A stretch of DNA of 8,676 nt from an uncultured Clostridiaceae bacterium (GTDB taxonomy: Bacteria > Bacillota > Clostridia > Lachnospirales > Lachnospiraceae), in NCBI GenBank assembly GCA_949841235.1, contig CATKZA010000051.1, positions 1-8,676 of the forward strand, in the 5' to 3' direction. The position numbers and the translations under genes were made by a program. Shown piece after piece: positions 1-6,992 of the stretch (positions are counted from its first letter, which is position 1; each line of letters begins with the position of its first letter). The notes under the pieces were generated by a model. The model saw only the letters and a list, made by a program, of their open reading frames with translations. It had not been told where the DNA came from and made no database searches.

Positions 1-1
1 T

Positions 2-874
2 TTCTATCCCCAGCTGCATGCGCTGAATCTCCGGGAGGAGACGGAGCTGGTGCAGTTGTGGCATGCCTGCGGCGCATTTAAGATGTTCGGCTTGTCCGAA
101 CTGGGAAAGGTGGAGCATCTGACCCAGGATACCAAAAACCATCGGAATTATACGGCGGCAATCACCAGTGGCCGCCAGATGATTCCCTTCTATAGCGAGG
201 CATTTGGCATTTCTACGGAGAAAGTGCGGCCGCTGGGAGTTCCCAGAACGGACATTTTCTTTGACCAGACATATGGCAGGGAGGTGTCTGCAAGGCTTTC
301 TGCCAAATATCCCCAACTGGCGGGCAAGCGTGTAGTGCTTTTCGCACCCACGTTCCGGGGCAGCGGCAATAAGACCGCTCACTATCCCATGGAACGGTTC
401 GTGGTGAACTCCTTTCTGGATGCCATGCCCGAGGATGTGGTGCTGATCATCAAAAACCATCCCTTTGTGAAGGAGCGGCTGGCCTATGACAGTGGGAAGT
501 ATGGCGGCAGGGTGCTGGATTTGTCGGGGAAGGAAAATATCAATGATATTTTATTTGTGACATCTCTTTTGATCACTGACTATAGTTCTTGCATCTTTGA
601 AGCGTCTCTTTTGCGGATTCCCATGCTCTTTTATGTGTTTGATTTGGAGGAATACGTGGAGGAGAGAGATTTTTACTTTGATTTTTCTTCCTTTGCCCCC
701 GGTGAGAGGGTTAGGAGTTTTGAGGATGTGGTCAAGACTTCGGCGAGAATGCTTTCCCAGGGAAAGGATGGAGACAGGGAATCGGAGGAGAGATTCCGGG
801 AATATTTTCTGGATAGCCTGGACGGGCATTCCACGGAGAGGGTTCTGAAGTTTATACAGTCTCTCTGCGAATAA
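2..874 (+). CDS. CDP-glycerol glycerophosphotransferase-like protein (TagF/TarF family), 5' truncated
   Basis: This is the C-terminal 290 residues of a protein whose start lies left of the window; the frame is open from base 2, and the GTG at 50 is an internal valine. Family features seen in order: an LWHACGAFKMFG segment (visible residues 19-30) at the place of the family's WHG motif, GVPRTD (79-84), VLFAPTFRG, the KNHP histidine (visible residue 153), TDYSS followed by a Glu (about 192-200), then FYVFDLEEY and a C-terminal DGHSTERV. Known members (PF04464) transfer glycerol- or ribitol-phosphate from the CDP-activated form to a growing teichoic-acid-type chain on the inner face of the membrane. 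The Gly-Thr usually following the motif histidine is Ala-Cys here, so the exact donor is uncertain. It could be one domain of a larger glycosyltransferase fusion. Its stop is 110 bp before the next gene. Confidence 0.85.
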   Translation, partial: FYPQLHALNLREETELVQLWHACGAFKMFGLSELGKVEHLTQDTKNHRNYTAAITSGRQMIPFYSEAFGISTEKVRPLGVPRTDIFFDQTYGREVSARLSAKYPQLAGKRVVLFAPTFRGSGNKTAHYPMERFVVNSFLDAMPEDVVLIIKNHPFVKERLAYDSGKYGGRVLDLSGKENINDILFVTSLLITDYSSCIFEASLLRIPMLFYVFDLEEYVEERDFYFDFSSFAPGERVRSFEDVVKTSARMLSQGKDGDRESEERFREYFLDSLDGHSTERVLKFIQSLCE

Positions 875-924
875 GGGGAAGGGAGAATATTCTTTGGATG
901 ATGGCGGGTTTCCTGCAAAGAGAT

Positions 925-994
925 AAAGGATTGGCATAGCAGTGGGAGACATAGTCGACAAAGGATTGGAAAGGCAAGGGAAGCATGAAGGATA
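925..994 (+). repeat. Weak, decayed 35-bp tandem duplication
   Basis: The ten bases AAAGGATTGG occur at 925-934 and again at 960-969, exactly 35 bp apart. The bases after each copy are partly alike (a GGCA...GGGAG...CAT pattern, with one base lost in the second). The second copy runs into the ribosome binding site and start of the 58-residue gene. Only the ten-base core is exact, so chance cannot be excluded. It is listed because its period matches the clearer tandem repeats in two later spacers. Confidence 0.3.
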
Positions 995-1161
995 TTTTTG
1001 AGCAGTATGGAAAAAAATTAAATGATTTGGAACAGGGGAAGGGAAAGTATGTGTGGGACGAACTGGAGGAATTGATTACGGAGGATTTCGAGGAGGAAAA
1101 ACTTTCATCCCAGGAGTTTGACGATTTGATGCGTCGGCTGATGGATATTGACTGTGGATAG
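985..1161 (+). CDS. Unrecognised small acidic protein, 58 residues
   Basis: An ATG at 985 is preceded by the purine-rich AAGGG at 976-980 at a workable spacing and opens a 58-codon frame ending in TAG at 1159-1161. The product is rich in Glu, Asp, Leu and Phe (for example DELEELITEDFEEEKLSSQE). It looks largely helical, has no signal peptide or membrane segment, and is strongly acidic except for a basic KK near residue 10 and an RR at 50-51. The single Cys is at residue 57. I do not recognise the family. It lies 62 bp before the C39 peptidase gene on the same strand, so co-transcription is likely. A small soluble partner protein is possible, but that is only a guess. The coding call rests on the ribosome site, position and codon-like composition. 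Confidence 0.6.
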   Translation: MKDIFEQYGKKLNDLEQGKGKYVWDELEELITEDFEEEKLSSQEFDDLMRRLMDIDCG

Positions 1162-1223
1162 AGTGGGTGCATTTCATGGCAACGCAGAACAGTGTGCACG
1201 GATGTGCAGGATTGGAGTGACTT

Positions 1224-2162
1224 GTGGAAGAGAGAACGCCGGAAGAGGAGTTGGAGTATCGCAGGTATCTGCGCAGAAGAATTCGCCGGAGGAAGCGGCG
1301 GCGTCAGGTGATGATTGCCCGGTCGATTGTGGGAGGCGTGGGCGTTCTCCTGGTTTTCCTGATTTTTTTTGGCATTGGGAAACTTGTATTCTCCGGGGGA
1401 GAAGAGGAGAAGAAGGTAAAGCCTTCTGCCACGCCTTTCGTGGTGGATGTGCCGGAGGGATATGATGCAATCTATCAGGAATTGTATGGCCTGCGGGAAG
1501 ACTTTCCCCAGCTGGACGATATCTTGCTGGGCATGGAACGGTATCCTAAGGATGTGCTGCAGATGCTGGCAAATAATCCTGAGACGATAGACTTCGTCAG
1601 CGATTATCTAAAGCATGTGGATGATACGGAGGCGAATGGCGGAATCACGGCGGAGGAATTGCAGCAGGAGGGGATCCCCCTGTTCCAGCAGTGGGATAAG
1701 CGCTGGGGATACGTGACCTATGGCAATAACATCATTGCCATTAATGGCTGTGGCCCTACCTGCCTGTCCATGGTGTATGCCGGGCTGACGGGAAAGGGGA
1801 ATTATAACCCGGCAGATATGGCGGGATTCTGCATGGAGAATAATTATTTTGACCAGGAGTCTGGCACTTCTTGGTCGCTGATGCTGAATGGCGCTAGGAA
1901 ACTGGGGCTGGAATCCCAGAGGGTGGAAGTGAGCAAGAAGAACTTGAAGAGTAGGCTGAAAGAGGGAAATCCCGTGATTGCCAGCATGGAGCCTGGGGAT
2001 TTCACCACCACCGGGCATTTCATCGTGCTGACGGGGTTGACAGAGGAGGGCAAGGTGGATGTAAATGATCCGAATAACATTGCAAATTCTAAGAAGCAGT
2101 GGGATTTGGATACGATTGTCAGGCAGACCAAGGCGGCATGGGCTTACGCCCGGGAAAAATAA
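1224..2162 (+). CDS. Membrane-anchored C39-family cysteine peptidase-like protein
   Basis: The 312-residue product starts at GTG 1224, the first start after an in-frame TGA at 1218, with GGAG at 1214-1217 six bases upstream. The N-terminus is acidic (residues 2-11), then polybasic (11 Arg and 1 Lys within 13-27), then one membrane helix (about 34-56). This predicts a cytoplasmic N-terminus and an outward C-terminal domain. Residues 80-135 form an acidic helical linker with a YPKDVLQMLANNPETIDFV segment. The C39_2-type domain (about 150-310) shows PLFQQWDKRWG, NGCGPTC (predicted nucleophile Cys176), TGHFIVL (His265) and NDPNN (Asp282), so the papain-like triad is present. Relatives are extracytoplasmic peptidases or amidases of unknown substrate in Clostridia. 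There is no ABC transporter domain, so a bacteriocin-processing exporter is unlikely. It ends 38 bp before rel. Confidence 0.85.
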   Translation: MEERTPEEELEYRRYLRRRIRRRKRRRQVMIARSIVGGVGVLLVFLIFFGIGKLVFSGGEEEKKVKPSATPFVVDVPEGYDAIYQELYGLREDFPQLDDILLGMERYPKDVLQMLANNPETIDFVSDYLKHVDDTEANGGITAEELQQEGIPLFQQWDKRWGYVTYGNNIIAINGCGPTCLSMVYAGLTGKGNYNPADMAGFCMENNYFDQESGTSWSLMLNGARKLGLESQRVEVSKKNLKSRLKEGNPVIASMEPGDFTTTGHFIVLTGLTEEGKVDVNDPNNIANSKKQWDLDTIVRQTKAAWAYAREK

Positions 2163-2189
2163 CGGCAGGCGTATTTATTGGCACAGGAT

Positions 2190-2194
2190 GGAGG
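2190..2194 (+). promoter_or_regulatory. Ribosome binding site fixing the rel start
   Basis: GGAGG lies six bases before the ATG at 2201. The frame is open further upstream to a GTG at 2099, but that would overlap the C39 gene by 64 bp, has no comparable site, and would add 34 residues unlike the Rel family. Confidence 0.8.
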
Positions 2195-2200
2195 CAGTTC

Positions 2201-4504
2201 ATGGAAGAGGTAGAGGTTCATATTGACAGGGGAGAGTTGGATGCTAGCGAGATTCCTAGGGACTTTACGGAACCCAAGGCATTGTATGACCAGCTCATTG
2301 ACAAGGTGAAGAGATATCATCCTTCAGATGACGTGCACCTGATCGAAAAGGCATACAGGATTGCGGCTCAGGCCCATGAGGGGCAGATGCGCAAATCCGG
2401 GGAACCCTATATCATTCATCCCATCTGCGTCTGCCTGATTCTGGCGGAACTGGAACTGGACAAGGAGACGATCGTGGCGGGCATGCTCCATGACGTGGTG
2501 GAGGATACCGTGATGACCAGCGGGGAGATTGCGGAGGACTTTGGCGACGAGGTAGCCCTTCTGGTGGACGGCGTCACCAAGCTGACCCAGTTGAATTATG
2601 TGGCGGACAAGGTGGAGGTTCAGGCGGAGAACCTGAGGAAGATGTTCCTTGCCATGGCGAAGGATATCCGGGTCATTTTGATTAAATTGGCTGACCGCCT
2701 CCACAACCAGAGGACGATGCAGTACCAGACCCCGGAGAAGCAGAGGGAGAAGTCCAGGGAGACCATGGATATCTACGCCCCTATTGCGGACAGGCTGGGA
2801 ATTTCTAAGGTGAAGGTGGAATTGGATGATCTGTCATTCAAGTATTTGGAGCCGGAGATGTATGAGACGATTACCAGAAGCCTTGCCGAGGGGAAGGTGC
2901 ACCGGGAGGAGTTTATCCGGCAGATTGTAAGCGAGGTGCGGCATCATATTGAGGATGAAGGGCTGGAGGCTGAGATTGACGGCCGTGTGAAGCACTATTT
3001 CAGCATCTATAAGAAAATGGTGACCCAGAATAAGAAGTTGGAGCAGATTTATGACCTCTTCGCCATCCGCATTATCGTGGAGTCAGAGCGGGAATGCTAT
3101 GCCGCGCTGGGGGTGATTCATGATATCTATAAGCCCATACCCGGACGGTTCAAGGACTATATCGCCATGCCAAAGCCCAATAATTACCAGTCCCTGCACA
3201 CCACGCTAATCGGGCCCCACGGCCAGCCCTTTGAAATCCAGATCCGCACCTATGAGATGCACCGCACTGCCGAGTATGGCATTGCCGCCCACTGGAAGTA
3301 CAAGGAGAACCAGTATGGCGTGAACACGGCGGACAGCGAGGAGGAGAAGCTGGTATGGCTGCGCCGGATACTGGAGTGGCAGCGGGACATGTCTGACAAT
3401 AAGGAGTTCTTAAGCCTGCTGAAAAGTGATCTTGACCTGTTTTCGGACCACGTATATTGCTTCACCAAGGATGGTGACGTAAAGAATCTCCCGGCAGGTT
3501 CCACGCCCATTGATTTTGCCTATGCGGTGCATAGTGCCGTGGGCAATAAGATGGTGGGGGCCAGGGTGAATGGCAACTTGGTGAATATTGATTATCAGAT
3601 TCAGAATGGGGATCGGGTGGAGATTGTCACTTCCCAAAATTCCAAGGGACCTAGCAGGGATTGGCTTTCCATCGTCAAGAGCACCCAGGCGAAGAACAAG
3701 ATCAATCAGTGGTTTCGCTCGGAATTCAAGGAGGAGAATATTACCCGGGGCAAGGAATACCTGAATAATTACTGCAAGGTGCAGGGAATCACCTTGAGCA
3801 CCCTGCTAAAGACGGATTATATGGAATCCTGCATGAGGAAGTACGGATTTCGGGATTGGGATTCCGTGCTGGCCGCAGTGGGTCATGGAGGGCTGAAGGA
3901 GGGGCAGGTCATCAATAAGCTGCAGGATGCTTATAGGAAGAAGCATCCCTCCCACACCACGGATCAGGAGATTCTGGAAGCGGTGAGCGAGAAGCAGGCA
4001 AGCCAGGGAAACCGCAGCCACAAGCTGGCGGCTATTAAGTCGAAAAGCGGCATCGTGGTGGCGGGAATTGATGATGTTTCCGTGCGGTTTTCCAAATGCT
4101 GCAGCCCGGTGCCGGGGGATGAGATCATCGGCTTTGTTACCCGGGGAAGGGGAGTGTCCATCCACCGCACGGATTGCATCAATATGATGAATCTGCCGGA
4201 TCAGGACAGGCAGAGGATCATCGAAGCGGAGTGGGAGACTGCCCCGGAGGGAGATAAGGGCGAACTCTATGATACGGAGATTATTATCTATGCCTATGAC
4301 AGAAGGGGGATTCTGATGGATGTGACGAAGATTCTCACGGAAAACAAGGTGGATATCACTTCCATCAATAGCCGCACCAGCAAACAGGGGATGGCCACTA
4401 TCAATCTCCGCTTTGGCATCCGCAGTTCGGAGGAATTGCAGCATCTGATTAAGAAACTGCGCCAGGTGGAGAGCGTGGAGGATATCGAGAGAACCCAGTC
4501 CTGA
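2201..4504 (+). CDS. rel: Bifunctional (p)ppGpp synthetase/hydrolase, Rel/SpoT family
   Basis: The 767-residue cytoplasmic enzyme makes (p)ppGpp from ATP and GDP/GTP and also hydrolyses it, controlling the stringent response. Domains seen in order: HD hydrolase (about 45-200) with His59, the HDVVED motif (97-102) and a later ADRLHN (164-169); the synthetase domain (about 260-370) with the RFKD motif (316-319), NNYQSLHT and EIQIRT; TGS (about 415-478) starting DHVYCFTKDG; a helical region; the zinc-finger-like SKCCSPVPGD (Cys633, Cys634) with His655 and Cys659; and a C-terminal ACT domain (about 691-760). The hydrolase residues are intact and RFKD is the form found in bifunctional Rel rather than the EXDD form of monofunctional RelA, so both activities are predicted. 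Length is normal. The start at 2201 is set by GGAGG at 2190-2194. It probably shares a transcript with the C39 gene 38 bp upstream; no promoter was seen between them. Confidence 0.97.
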   Translation: MEEVEVHIDRGELDASEIPRDFTEPKALYDQLIDKVKRYHPSDDVHLIEKAYRIAAQAHEGQMRKSGEPYIIHPICVCLILAELELDKETIVAGMLHDVVEDTVMTSGEIAEDFGDEVALLVDGVTKLTQLNYVADKVEVQAENLRKMFLAMAKDIRVILIKLADRLHNQRTMQYQTPEKQREKSRETMDIYAPIADRLGISKVKVELDDLSFKYLEPEMYETITRSLAEGKVHREEFIRQIVSEVRHHIEDEGLEAEIDGRVKHYFSIYKKMVTQNKKLEQIYDLFAIRIIVESERECYAALGVIHDIYKPIPGRFKDYIAMPKPNNYQSLHTTLIGPHGQPFEIQIRTYEMHRTAEYGIAAHWKYKENQYGVNTADSEEEKLVWLRRILEWQRDMSDNKEFLSLLKSDLDLFSDHVYCFTKDGDVKNLPAGSTPIDFAYAVHSAVGNKMVGARVNGNLVNIDYQIQNGDRVEIVTSQNSKGPSRDWLSIVKSTQAKNKINQWFRSEFKEENITRGKEYLNNYCKVQGITLSTLLKTDYMESCMRKYGFRDWDSVLAAVGHGGLKEGQVINKLQDAYRKKHPSHTTDQEILEAVSEKQASQGNRSHKLAAIKSKSGIVVAGIDDVSVRFSKCCSPVPGDEIIGFVTRGRGVSIHRTDCINMMNLPDQDRQRIIEAEWETAPEGDKGELYDTEIIIYAYDRRGILMDVTKILTENKVDITSINSRTSKQGMATINLRFGIRSSEELQHLIKKLRQVESVEDIERTQS

Positions 4505-4512
4505 CAGGTTGG

Positions 4513-4623
4513 GGGATGCAGCCCATAGGCTTTGATAGAGGAAAGATGAGGGATGTGGCCCGTAGGCTTTGATAGAGGAAAGATGAGGGATGTGGCTCGT
4601 AGGTTCCGAGGGCGGAAGATTGG
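4513..4623 (+). repeat. Three 37-bp tandem units between rel and the MBL-fold gene
   Basis: Units begin at 4513, 4550 and 4587, each opening with GGGATG. The first two (4513-4549 and 4550-4586) differ at only three positions; the third (4587-4623) is degenerate, matching at roughly two thirds of positions. Each unit contains a potential tiny stem of AGCC or GGCC against GGCT around a four-base loop; in unit 2 one pair becomes G-U and in unit 3 the stem is weak. The array starts nine bases after the rel stop and fills most of the 182-bp gap. The last 60 bases of the gap are AT-richer. There is no T-tract, so it does not look like a terminator, and no unique spacers, so it is not CRISPR. Confidence 0.85.
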
Positions 4624-4676
4624 GCATATTGATTATTGATCTATTGTAGGAGCGTGGATGGAAGGTTTAGAGAAAT

Positions 4677-4681
4677 GGAGG
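4677..4681 (+). promoter_or_regulatory. Ribosome binding site fixing the MBL-fold gene start
   Basis: GGAGG ends five bases before the ATG at 4687. A rival ATG at 4675 overlaps this site and relies on GGAAGG at 4660-4665, nine bases upstream. The later start fits better and gives the usual family length. Confidence 0.6.
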
Positions 4682-4686
4682 ATGGC

Positions 4687-5337
4687 ATGAGTGATTTTGC
4701 ATGTGATTTTCGGGTAGTGGGCCCGGTACAGACAAACTGCTTTTTCTTCTATGACAGGGATAGCGGGGCGGCAATCGTGGTGGATCCGGGAGATGAGGCT
4801 GATAAGCTCGTCCGCTACGTGGAAGAGAAGCATTTGAAGGTGGAGGCGATTTTATTAACCCATGGGCATTTTGACCATATCATGGCAGTAGAGGATTTGA
4901 GGAAGAAGTGGGATGTGCCTGTCCTTGCCTCCCGGGAGGAGAGGACGGTTCTGGAAAATCCCCAGGTCAACCTGTCGGTGCAGGTGGGAAAGCCCCTGTC
5001 GCTGAAGGCGGACCGCTATCTGTCTGATGGGGAGGAATTGGAGCTGATGGGTCAGAAGATGAGATGCATCCTCACCCCGGGGCATACCAGTGGCGGAATG
5101 TGCTATTATTTCCCCAAGCAGGGCGTGCTTTTTTCCGGGGATACCCTCTTTCAGGAATCTGTGGGAAGAACGGATTTTCCTACGGGGAGCATGAGTACGC
5201 TGATTCGCTCCATACGGGAGAAATTATGGCCATTGGCTCCGGCCACGAAGGTCTATCCCGGCCATGGCATGATGACATCCATTGAGAGTGAGAAATTATA
5301 CAATCCCTTTGTGGCAGGGGATGGGCGTGGCGCATGA
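4687..5337 (+). CDS. MBL-fold metallo-hydrolase, glyoxalase-II-like
   Basis: The 216-residue cytoplasmic protein has a single metallo-beta-lactamase fold of the short glyoxalase II/YcbL-like type. Metal-binding motifs are all present: THGHFDH (His59, His61, Asp63, His64), PGHTSGG (His133), SGDTLF (Asp152) and VYPGHG (His193). Two zinc or iron ions are expected. It lacks the C-terminal glutathione-binding helical domain of classical glyoxalase II, so the substrate is open: a thioester or another small hydrolysable ester is inferred. The family is often found beside rel and hemZ in Firmicutes, but that linkage does not reveal its substrate. An ATG at 4675 would add four residues. A very weak promoter-like pair (TTGGGC at 4620, TATTGT at 4642, 16 bp apart) lies upstream and is not claimed. 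The stop codon lies inside the first unit of the next tandem repeat. Confidence 0.9.
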   Translation: MSDFACDFRVVGPVQTNCFFFYDRDSGAAIVVDPGDEADKLVRYVEEKHLKVEAILLTHGHFDHIMAVEDLRKKWDVPVLASREERTVLENPQVNLSVQVGKPLSLKADRYLSDGEELELMGQKMRCILTPGHTSGGMCYYFPKQGVLFSGDTLFQESVGRTDFPTGSMSTLIRSIREKLWPLAPATKVYPGHGMMTSIESEKLYNPFVAGDGRGA

Positions 5338-5414
5338 GGAGGAATCGCCCCGAAGACGGCATGAATCGTGAGGAGGAATCGCTTCGAAGATGGCATGAGC
5401 CGTGAGGTGGGCGG
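5336..5414 (+). repeat. 34-bp tandem units between the MBL-fold gene and hemZ
   Basis: Units start at 5336 and 5370, each opening GAGGAGGAATCG, with a third start at 5404 (GAGG) that soon diverges. Units 1 and 2 match over most of 34 positions; the differences include CCCC/CTTC in the middle and AATC/AGCC near the end. The first unit overlaps the TGA stop (5335-5337) of the upstream gene, so the duplication abuts or includes coding sequence. I see no strong stem and no T-run. The remaining 23 bases before hemZ carry no clear promoter. Confidence 0.85.
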
Positions 5415-5437
5415 AAAAAGGATAGAGTGGTGACAGG

Positions 5438-6985
5438 ATGTTAGGAATCATTTTTTCAGAAATGGATTTTGACTATGAATTACAGATGCTTGTGAAAAGC
5501 TTCTTTCCGGGACAGGAGTGCCTGGTGACGACGGATCAGGGGAAACTTTCTGAACTTGAGGTGGCTCTGGTTCTGGCATTGGGCAGGGAGGAGATTCGGT
5601 GCAAGGTGATGGCGGGGGCGTATGTTAGGGAGGCTGGCGTTCCCGCAGATGGGAATCAGGATTGGCATAAGAATCCGGATAAGTCCGGCCATCCCTACCG
5701 GGCATGGTATAAGAATGAACTGAAGCGCATGGTCTTTCGATTGCTGGAGGGGATGCCGGAGTCAGCCATTCCCGGGCTTTTTCGCAGGGTGCCGGAGTGG
5801 GGAACCATGACCGGGGTGCGCCCTGCAAAGATTTCCATGAGGGAGCTTTTGCAGGGTAAGCCCGCCGAACAGGTGGAGGCGGATTTAAGGGAGGTTTACT
5901 GCTGCCATCCTGATAAGGTGAAGCTGTGCATGGAGGTTGCAGGGAAGGAGGCGGCCTTGCTTCGGGGGGTGGATTGCTCCCGGGGCTACAGTCTGTACAT
6001 CGGCATTCCCTTCTGCCCTACCACCTGCCTGTACTGCTCCTTTCCTTCCTATCCCTATGATCGGTTTGGAAAATTATCCGGGGAGTATCTGGAGGCATTG
6101 TTACGGGAATTGGAGGCGGTGGGGCAGGAGTGCGCCGGTCATCCCCTGACGTCTATCTATGTGGGCGGGGGAACGCCCACTGCCCTCTCAGCAGATCAGC
6201 TAGAGCGTCTGCTGGCTCATGTGGAGAGACATTTTCCTGTGGAGGAGTGTCTGGAGTGGACGGTGGAGGCGGGGCGGCCGGACAGCATTACGGAGGAGAA
6301 ACTCCAGGTGCTGCGGCAGCATGGCATCAGCCGAATCTCGATCAACCCCCAGACCATGCAGGAGGAAACCTTGGAATATATCGGGAGAAAGCACAGCGTA
6401 GAGGATGTGGTGAATGCCTTTGCGCTAGCCCGGGGGCTGGGGTTTGACAATATCAATATGGATTTGATCGCCGGACTGCCGGGTGAGGGGCTTTCCCATT
6501 TTGAGGATACGCTGGAGCAGATTCGCAGGCTGAACCCGGACAGCATCACGGTACATTCCCTGGTGGTGAAGCGGGCTTCTAGATTGCGGGAGATGCTGGA
6601 GCGGGGAGATGACCCCCAGGGGCGGGAGGCGGCCCGCCGGGAACAGATGGATTTGATGGTGAAGCGGGCGCAGCTCTTTGGAGAGGCGCAGGGCTATGCG
6701 CCCTATTACATGTACCGGCAGAAGAATTCCAGCGGCCAGTTTGGCACCTCCAGCCAGGAGAATATTGGATTTGCAAGACCTGGAAAGGAGAGCCTGTACA
6801 ATATCCTCATGATGGAGGAGATGCAGACGATTGCCGCAGTGGGGGCGGGAGCGTCCACCAAGCATTACCATGTGTCCGGGCAGATCGTCAGCAGGATCGA
6901 GAATGTGAAGAGCATTACGGATTACATAGGCAGGATTGATGAGATGATTGCCCGGAAACGGGGAAGGATTTGGGAGAAGAGGTGA
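5438..6985 (+). CDS. hemZ: Radical SAM coproporphyrinogen dehydrogenase-like protein HemZ
   Basis: The 515-residue protein has an N-terminal region of about 170 residues not found in HemN, containing a WGTMTGVRPAK segment (121-131), followed by a radical SAM core (about 183-400). The [4Fe-4S] cluster motif is FCPTTCLYCSF with Cys193, Cys197 and Cys200; the SAM-contacting GGGTPT is at 243-248, with NPQTM and NMDLIAGLPGE further on. Length and layout match the HemZ family (Bacillus HemZ is about 500 residues). That family is named as oxygen-independent oxidation of coproporphyrinogen III, but HemN's extra cluster-neighbouring cysteine (CxxxCxxCxC) is Phe202 here, as in HemW-type heme chaperones, so enzymatic function is not assured. 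The start at 5438 has only a poor ribosome site (GTGGTGA nearby); the next ATG at 5462 has none. The gene ends seven bases before the HD-GYP gene. Confidence 0.9.
   Translation: MLGIIFSEMDFDYELQMLVKSFFPGQECLVTTDQGKLSELEVALVLALGREEIRCKVMAGAYVREAGVPADGNQDWHKNPDKSGHPYRAWYKNELKRMVFRLLEGMPESAIPGLFRRVPEWGTMTGVRPAKISMRELLQGKPAEQVEADLREVYCCHPDKVKLCMEVAGKEAALLRGVDCSRGYSLYIGIPFCPTTCLYCSFPSYPYDRFGKLSGEYLEALLRELEAVGQECAGHPLTSIYVGGGTPTALSADQLERLLAHVERHFPVEECLEWTVEAGRPDSITEEKLQVLRQHGISRISINPQTMQEETLEYIGRKHSVEDVVNAFALARGLGFDNINMDLIAGLPGEGLSHFEDTLEQIRRLNPDSITVHSLVVKRASRLREMLERGDDPQGREAARREQMDLMVKRAQLFGEAQGYAPYYMYRQKNSSGQFGTSSQENIGFARPGKESLYNILMMEEMQTIAAVGAGASTKHYHVSGQIVSRIENVKSITDYIGRIDEMIARKRGRIWEKR
6979..6985 (+). 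promoter_or_regulatory. Ribosome binding site across the hemZ stop codon
   Basis: GAGGTGA, a perfect match to the 16S anti-Shine-Dalgarno, includes the hemZ TGA stop (6983-6985) and lies seven bases before the ATG at 6993. It sets that start over the earlier in-frame GTG-type start at 6948, which would overlap hemZ by 38 bp. Terminating hemZ ribosomes would sit on this site, so translational coupling is likely. Confidence 0.8.
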
Positions 6986-6992
6986 GGAGTGG

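Noticed and set aside
891..921. Hairpin after the TagF-like gene (TCTTTG against CAAAGA) as a terminator
   Set aside because: The stem is AT-rich with a 19-base loop, and no T-tract follows.
2099..2200. Longer rel reading frame starting at GTG 2099
   Set aside because: It overlaps the C39 coding region and has no good ribosome site, while GGAGG at 2190 serves the ATG at 2201 that gives the normal Rel N-terminus.
3806..4627. 273-codon open frame on the minus strand inside rel
   Set aside because: It lies opposite an unmistakable rel gene, has a His/Pro/Leu-rich composition typical of antisense shadow frames, and its N-terminal part simply reads through the tandem repeat.
4620..4647. Possible promoter before the MBL-fold gene (TTGGGC, 16 bp, TATTGT)
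   Set aside because: Both boxes are poor matches; the AT-rich patch is suggestive but not enough.
4513..5414. CRISPR array
   Set aside because: The units are directly contiguous with no unique spacers, occur in only two or three copies, and no cas genes are nearby.
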